Of a stretch of 64,000 nt of DNA, positions 61,468 through 64,000 are shown piece by piece; position 1 is the first letter of the stretch, and the number at the start of each line of letters is the position of its first letter. The notes under the pieces were generated by a model, which saw only the letters and a program-made list of their open reading frames with translations, ran no database searches and had not been told where the DNA came from. A program made the translations under genes and the position numbers. This DNA is from UBA10518 sp022837185 (GTDB lineage: Bacteria; Desulfobacterota; Desulfobulbia; Desulfobulbales; Desulfobulbaceae), in contig JAVEQK010000006.1 in the NCBI GenBank assembly GCA_034007705.1, positions 1 to 64,000 on the forward strand. Direction: 5' to 3'.

Positions 61468-62580
61468 TCAGTCCCGGACCAGGCGCTCGTACTGCTGTCC
61501 CGGCAGTTGCCTGATCATTCCCTTGAGCTCAAGGCTCAGGAGCAGATCAAAAACATCCGCCTGGCTGAACCCCGACTCCCTGACCAGTTCATCAATGGTC
61601 GAGGGATAGACGTCGAGGCAGGAGAGCAGACGCTGCTCTTCCCTGGACCCGGGGGCGGCAGCGGGGCCGGATGTAGCGGGGGAGGCAGCCCCCGGCAGCC
61701 GGAGTTCCTCGATGATGTCGTCCACAGTCTGGACCAGTTTTGCTCCTTCCTGCAGCAGACGGTGCGTCCCCCTGCTCCTGGCGGAATCGATCCGCCCGGG
61801 CACGGCAAACACCTCCCGACCCTGCTCGAGGGCGAGGCGGGCGGTGATCAGGGAACCGGACTTCATCCCCGCTTCCACCACGATGACACCCAGCGAAAGC
61901 CCGCTGATGATCCGGTTGCGCTCCGGAAAACGGAAACCCTCGGGCCGGACGCCCAGGGCGTATTCGCTGATCAGCAGAGCCCGGCGCTCCATGTCCCGGA
62001 ACAATGATGCGTGGCGCCGGGGATAGACCACGTCGATGCCGCAGCCAAGCACGCCGACCGTCGGTCCGCCGGCGGCCAGGGCCCCGGCATGCGCTTCGCC
62101 GTCAATGCCGAGGGCCAGTCCGCTGACCACGCAGAATCCCCGCCGTGCCAGCTCTCCGGCCAGTTCATGACTGATGCGCTTCCCGTAGACCGAGGCGGCC
62201 CGCGAACCGACAAGCGCCACCGCCGGCCGTTTGAGACAGTCAAGGTCACCCCTGCAGTACAGCAGAAAGGGCGGGTCGTCAATGGTTCGAAGCAGGGAGG
62301 GGTAACAGGGATCGTCCAGGCAGAGCAGGCAAATATTCCGATCCGCCAGCAGACGCAATTCGCGGCGGGCCCTCTCCCTTGCTTCCGCCAGGCGGGAGGG
62401 CGCGGTCAGCCTGGCGGCAAGGCCGGGGCCGATCCCTTCCACCCGCCGCAGGCGGTTCGCGGGCGCGGCGAGCACTCCGGCGGGGGATCCGAACTCCCCA
62501 ATCAGGCGATAAACCAGGGTGCAGCCCAGTCCTTCCACAAAGTAGAGCGTCAGCCAGTCCTGAAGGATATCCCTGTGCAT
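61468..62580 (-). CDS. dprA: DNA processing protein DprA
   Basis: A 370-residue protein: N-terminal SAM-like helices, a Rossmann-like DprA/Smf core (VALVGSRAASVYGKRISHELA, GLALGIDGEAHAGAL, GCGIDVVYP), and a C-terminal winged helix (about 305-365). DprA loads RecA on incoming single-stranded DNA during transformation and also occurs in species not known to be competent. It is between rpoD and rpe. Confidence 0.94.
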   Translation of the reverse strand: MHRDILQDWLTLYFVEGLGCTLVYRLIGEFGSPAGVLAAPANRLRRVEGIGPGLAARLTAPSRLAEARERARRELRLLADRNICLLCLDDPCYPSLLRTIDDPPFLLYCRGDLDCLKRPAVALVGSRAASVYGKRISHELAGELARRGFCVVSGLALGIDGEAHAGALAAGGPTVGVLGCGIDVVYPRRHASLFRDMERRALLISEYALGVRPEGFRFPERNRIISGLSLGVIVVEAGMKSGSLITARLALEQGREVFAVPGRIDSARSRGTHRLLQEGAKLVQTVDDIIEELRLPGAASPATSGPAAAPGSREEQRLLSCLDVYPSTIDELVRESGFSQADVFDLLLSLELKGMIRQLPGQQYERLVRD

Positions 62581-62644
62581 GTGAAAGTTACGGTCCCCGG
62601 CCTGCCATCGGCGCGGGAGGCCGGGTCGATTGCCGCCCCGGGGC

Positions 62645-64000
62645 TCAGTCGGTCATGAAAGACCGCAGTTCCCCGCTCCTGGCAGGATGACGCAGCTTGC
62701 TGATCGCCTGGGCCTCTATCTGCCTGATCCGTTCCCGGGTCACGGCAAAGCACCGGCCCACCTCTTCCAGGGTGTGGTCGCAGCTTTCCTCGATGCCGTA
62801 GCGCATGCGCAGGACCTGCTCCTCGCGCGGAGTCAGCGAGGACATCACCTTGCACAGGCAGCGCTTCAGGCTTTCGGTGATGGAGGCCTCCTGGGGATCG
62901 GGGTGGACATGGTCCTCGACGAAATCACTGAGCATCGTGTCCTCTTCGTCCCCGACCGGGGCATCAAGGGAGATGGCGTCCTTGGCGGTTTTCAGGGCGA
63001 TATGGACCTTTTCGACATCCGTGCCCAGTTGGACGGCCATTTCCTCGGGGGTCGGCTCACGGCTTTCGATCTGCATGAAATCACGTGAAAAACGAAGCAT
63101 CCTGTTGATGGTCTCGATCATATGCACGGGCAGGCGGATCGTCCGGCCCTGATCGGCGATGCCGCGCGTAATGGCCTGCCGTATCCACCAGGTGGCATAG
63201 GTGGAGAACTTGTAACCCCGTTTGTAGTCATATTTTTCAACTGCCTTCATCAGTCCGATGTTGCCTTCCTGGATGAGATCGGGCAGTTGCAGGCCGCGGT
63301 TCAGAAATTTCTTGGAGACGGAAATGACCAGGCGCAAATTCGCCCGAACCAGGGATTCTTTACCCTGGCGCGCTTCCTCCCTGCCCAGCTCGATGTCCAG
63401 CAGCAGATCCCCCAGGGCCTGGCTGCTGACCCCTATTTCCGCCAGTTCCTGGGCGATCTCGCGGTCAATTTTCTCGGTATCGGGCTCCTCCCCGCTGTCG
63501 CCCCCGCCGCCCGGCGCCGGCCCTTTGACCTTCCGGTGCAGGGCTTCCACCTTGGCCTTCTTGACCTTCATGCCCAGTTCCCGCACGGCGTTGGCCACGG
63601 TCATTATGCCCTTGCTGTGCAGGCGGAAATCCCTGAACAGCTCGGCGATGCGGATACCCAGCCCGGCAATCTCCTCCATGAGGCGTTCCGTTTCAAGGGG
63701 ACTGGTAAGGGATTCATTGAGTCGGCGGCACAGTTCACTGCGCTGTTCATCAATCCTTTTCGCCTCGTCGACGGCGGCCAGAAAAGATTTCTGCAATGCG
63801 GCCGCGGCTTTTTCGTCCTGCTCGGACAACCCTTTGAGCACCGAAGCGATCTTGATCCTCTCCGCCCGGATCCCTTCGGCCAGGTCGTTCAGGATGGCAA
63901 AGCCGGGCCTCAGGCTCAGCACCGCCTGCTGCAGCCGCATCTCCCCGAGTTCAATCAACTGGGCGAGGGCGACTTCCTCCTCGTGGCCGAGGAGGCTGAG
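62645..64000 (-). CDS. rpoD: RNA polymerase primary sigma factor RpoD (5' end outside window)
   Basis: The coding frame stays open to the right edge, so the N-terminus is missing; 451 residues are present. The part seen covers region 1.2 (SLLGHEEEVALAQLIELGE), a non-conserved region, region 2 (YDYKRGYKFSTYATWWIRQAI spans core binding and -10 recognition), region 3, and region 4 (TLEEVGRCFAVTRERIRQIE for the -35 box). The non-conserved region and the near-canonical region 2.4 mark it as the housekeeping factor, consistent with the TTGACA-type promoters found in the window. Confidence 0.95.
   Translation of the reverse strand, partial: LSLLGHEEEVALAQLIELGEMRLQQAVLSLRPGFAILNDLAEGIRAERIKIASVLKGLSEQDEKAAAALQKSFLAAVDEAKRIDEQRSELCRRLNESLTSPLETERLMEEIAGLGIRIAELFRDFRLHSKGIMTVANAVRELGMKVKKAKVEALHRKVKGPAPGGGGDSGEEPDTEKIDREIAQELAEIGVSSQALGDLLLDIELGREEARQGKESLVRANLRLVISVSKKFLNRGLQLPDLIQEGNIGLMKAVEKYDYKRGYKFSTYATWWIRQAITRGIADQGRTIRLPVHMIETINRMLRFSRDFMQIESREPTPEEMAVQLGTDVEKVHIALKTAKDAISLDAPVGDEEDTMLSDFVEDHVHPDPQEASITESLKRCLCKVMSSLTPREEQVLRMRYGIEESCDHTLEEVGRCFAVTRERIRQIEAQAISKLRHPARSGELRSFMTD

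Noticed and set aside
1..64000. CRISPR arrays, rRNA genes and insertion sequences
   Set aside because: No regularly spaced repeats, no rRNA-like stretches and no transposase frames were seen on either strand.

Overview
The window looks like a chromosome segment of a sulfate-reducing (or sulfur-disproportionating) deltaproteobacterium of the Desulfobulbales type. The main evidence is a complete dsrA-dsrB-dsrD set for dissimilatory sulfite reductase (56085-58895, minus). Supporting signs are a fused SecDF, a NIL-domain ferredoxin, CbiK, a riboswitch-controlled B12 uptake operon and generally GC-rich sequence. The placement is inferred from gene content and protein resemblance; no rRNA is present to confirm it.

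Layout. Positions 1-3830 are AT-richer and hold the right part of a small integrated element: a ribbon-helix-helix protein, a Rep_trans-type replication initiator, an orphan small gene and a tyrosine integrase whose stop codon lies 5 bp from the 3' end of the tmRNA gene. The core chromosome starts at 3831 with ssrA, smpB and a GspE/PilB ATPase (minus). An AsmA-like protein, an MFS exporter, a DUF2905 protein, nfo, surE and cbiK follow. Positions 13971-20882 form a B12 uptake operon (minus): promoter, cobalamin riboswitch, terminator, btuB, exbB, exbD, tonB, btuF, btuC, btuD. Next are gap, an orphan gene coupled to glgA, aroC and aroK (minus); cbpA-cbpM, rmuC, a lipoprotein, a UPF0047 protein, a small orphan, a UbiD-type decarboxylase, an RluB-type pseudouridine synthase and an IHF/HU gene (plus); then rimO.

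From 34738 to 37943 (minus) lie the Fo part of ATP synthase (atpZ, atpI, atpB, atpE) and hemL with a strong promoter. Thioredoxin, thioredoxin reductase and bamD follow on plus; then a NIL-ferredoxin and a split kinase/phosphotransferase pair on minus; then larB, secDF and a tightly overlapping four-gene unit (YkgJ-like, HD, HAD, orphan) on plus.

Positions 48731-53048 hold a DUF4388 protein, a 975-residue membrane protein, and a probable nickel-handling pair (His-rich small protein and CooT). The large protein begins with what reads as a ubiquitin-conjugating-enzyme (E2/RWD) fold lacking the catalytic cysteine, and continues through an acidic linker, one membrane helix and a helical-repeat region. 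I consider it the most unusual object here. The remainder is all minus: kdsD, an AcuI-like reductase, birA, dsrD, dsrB, dsrA, pgi, rpe, dprA and rpoD, the last cut off by the window end.

Together the genes describe an anaerobe respiring sulfite/sulfate, importing and making corrinoids, storing glycogen, and carrying a small replication-competent integrated element at ssrA. No CRISPR array, rRNA or canonical tRNA gene was seen.
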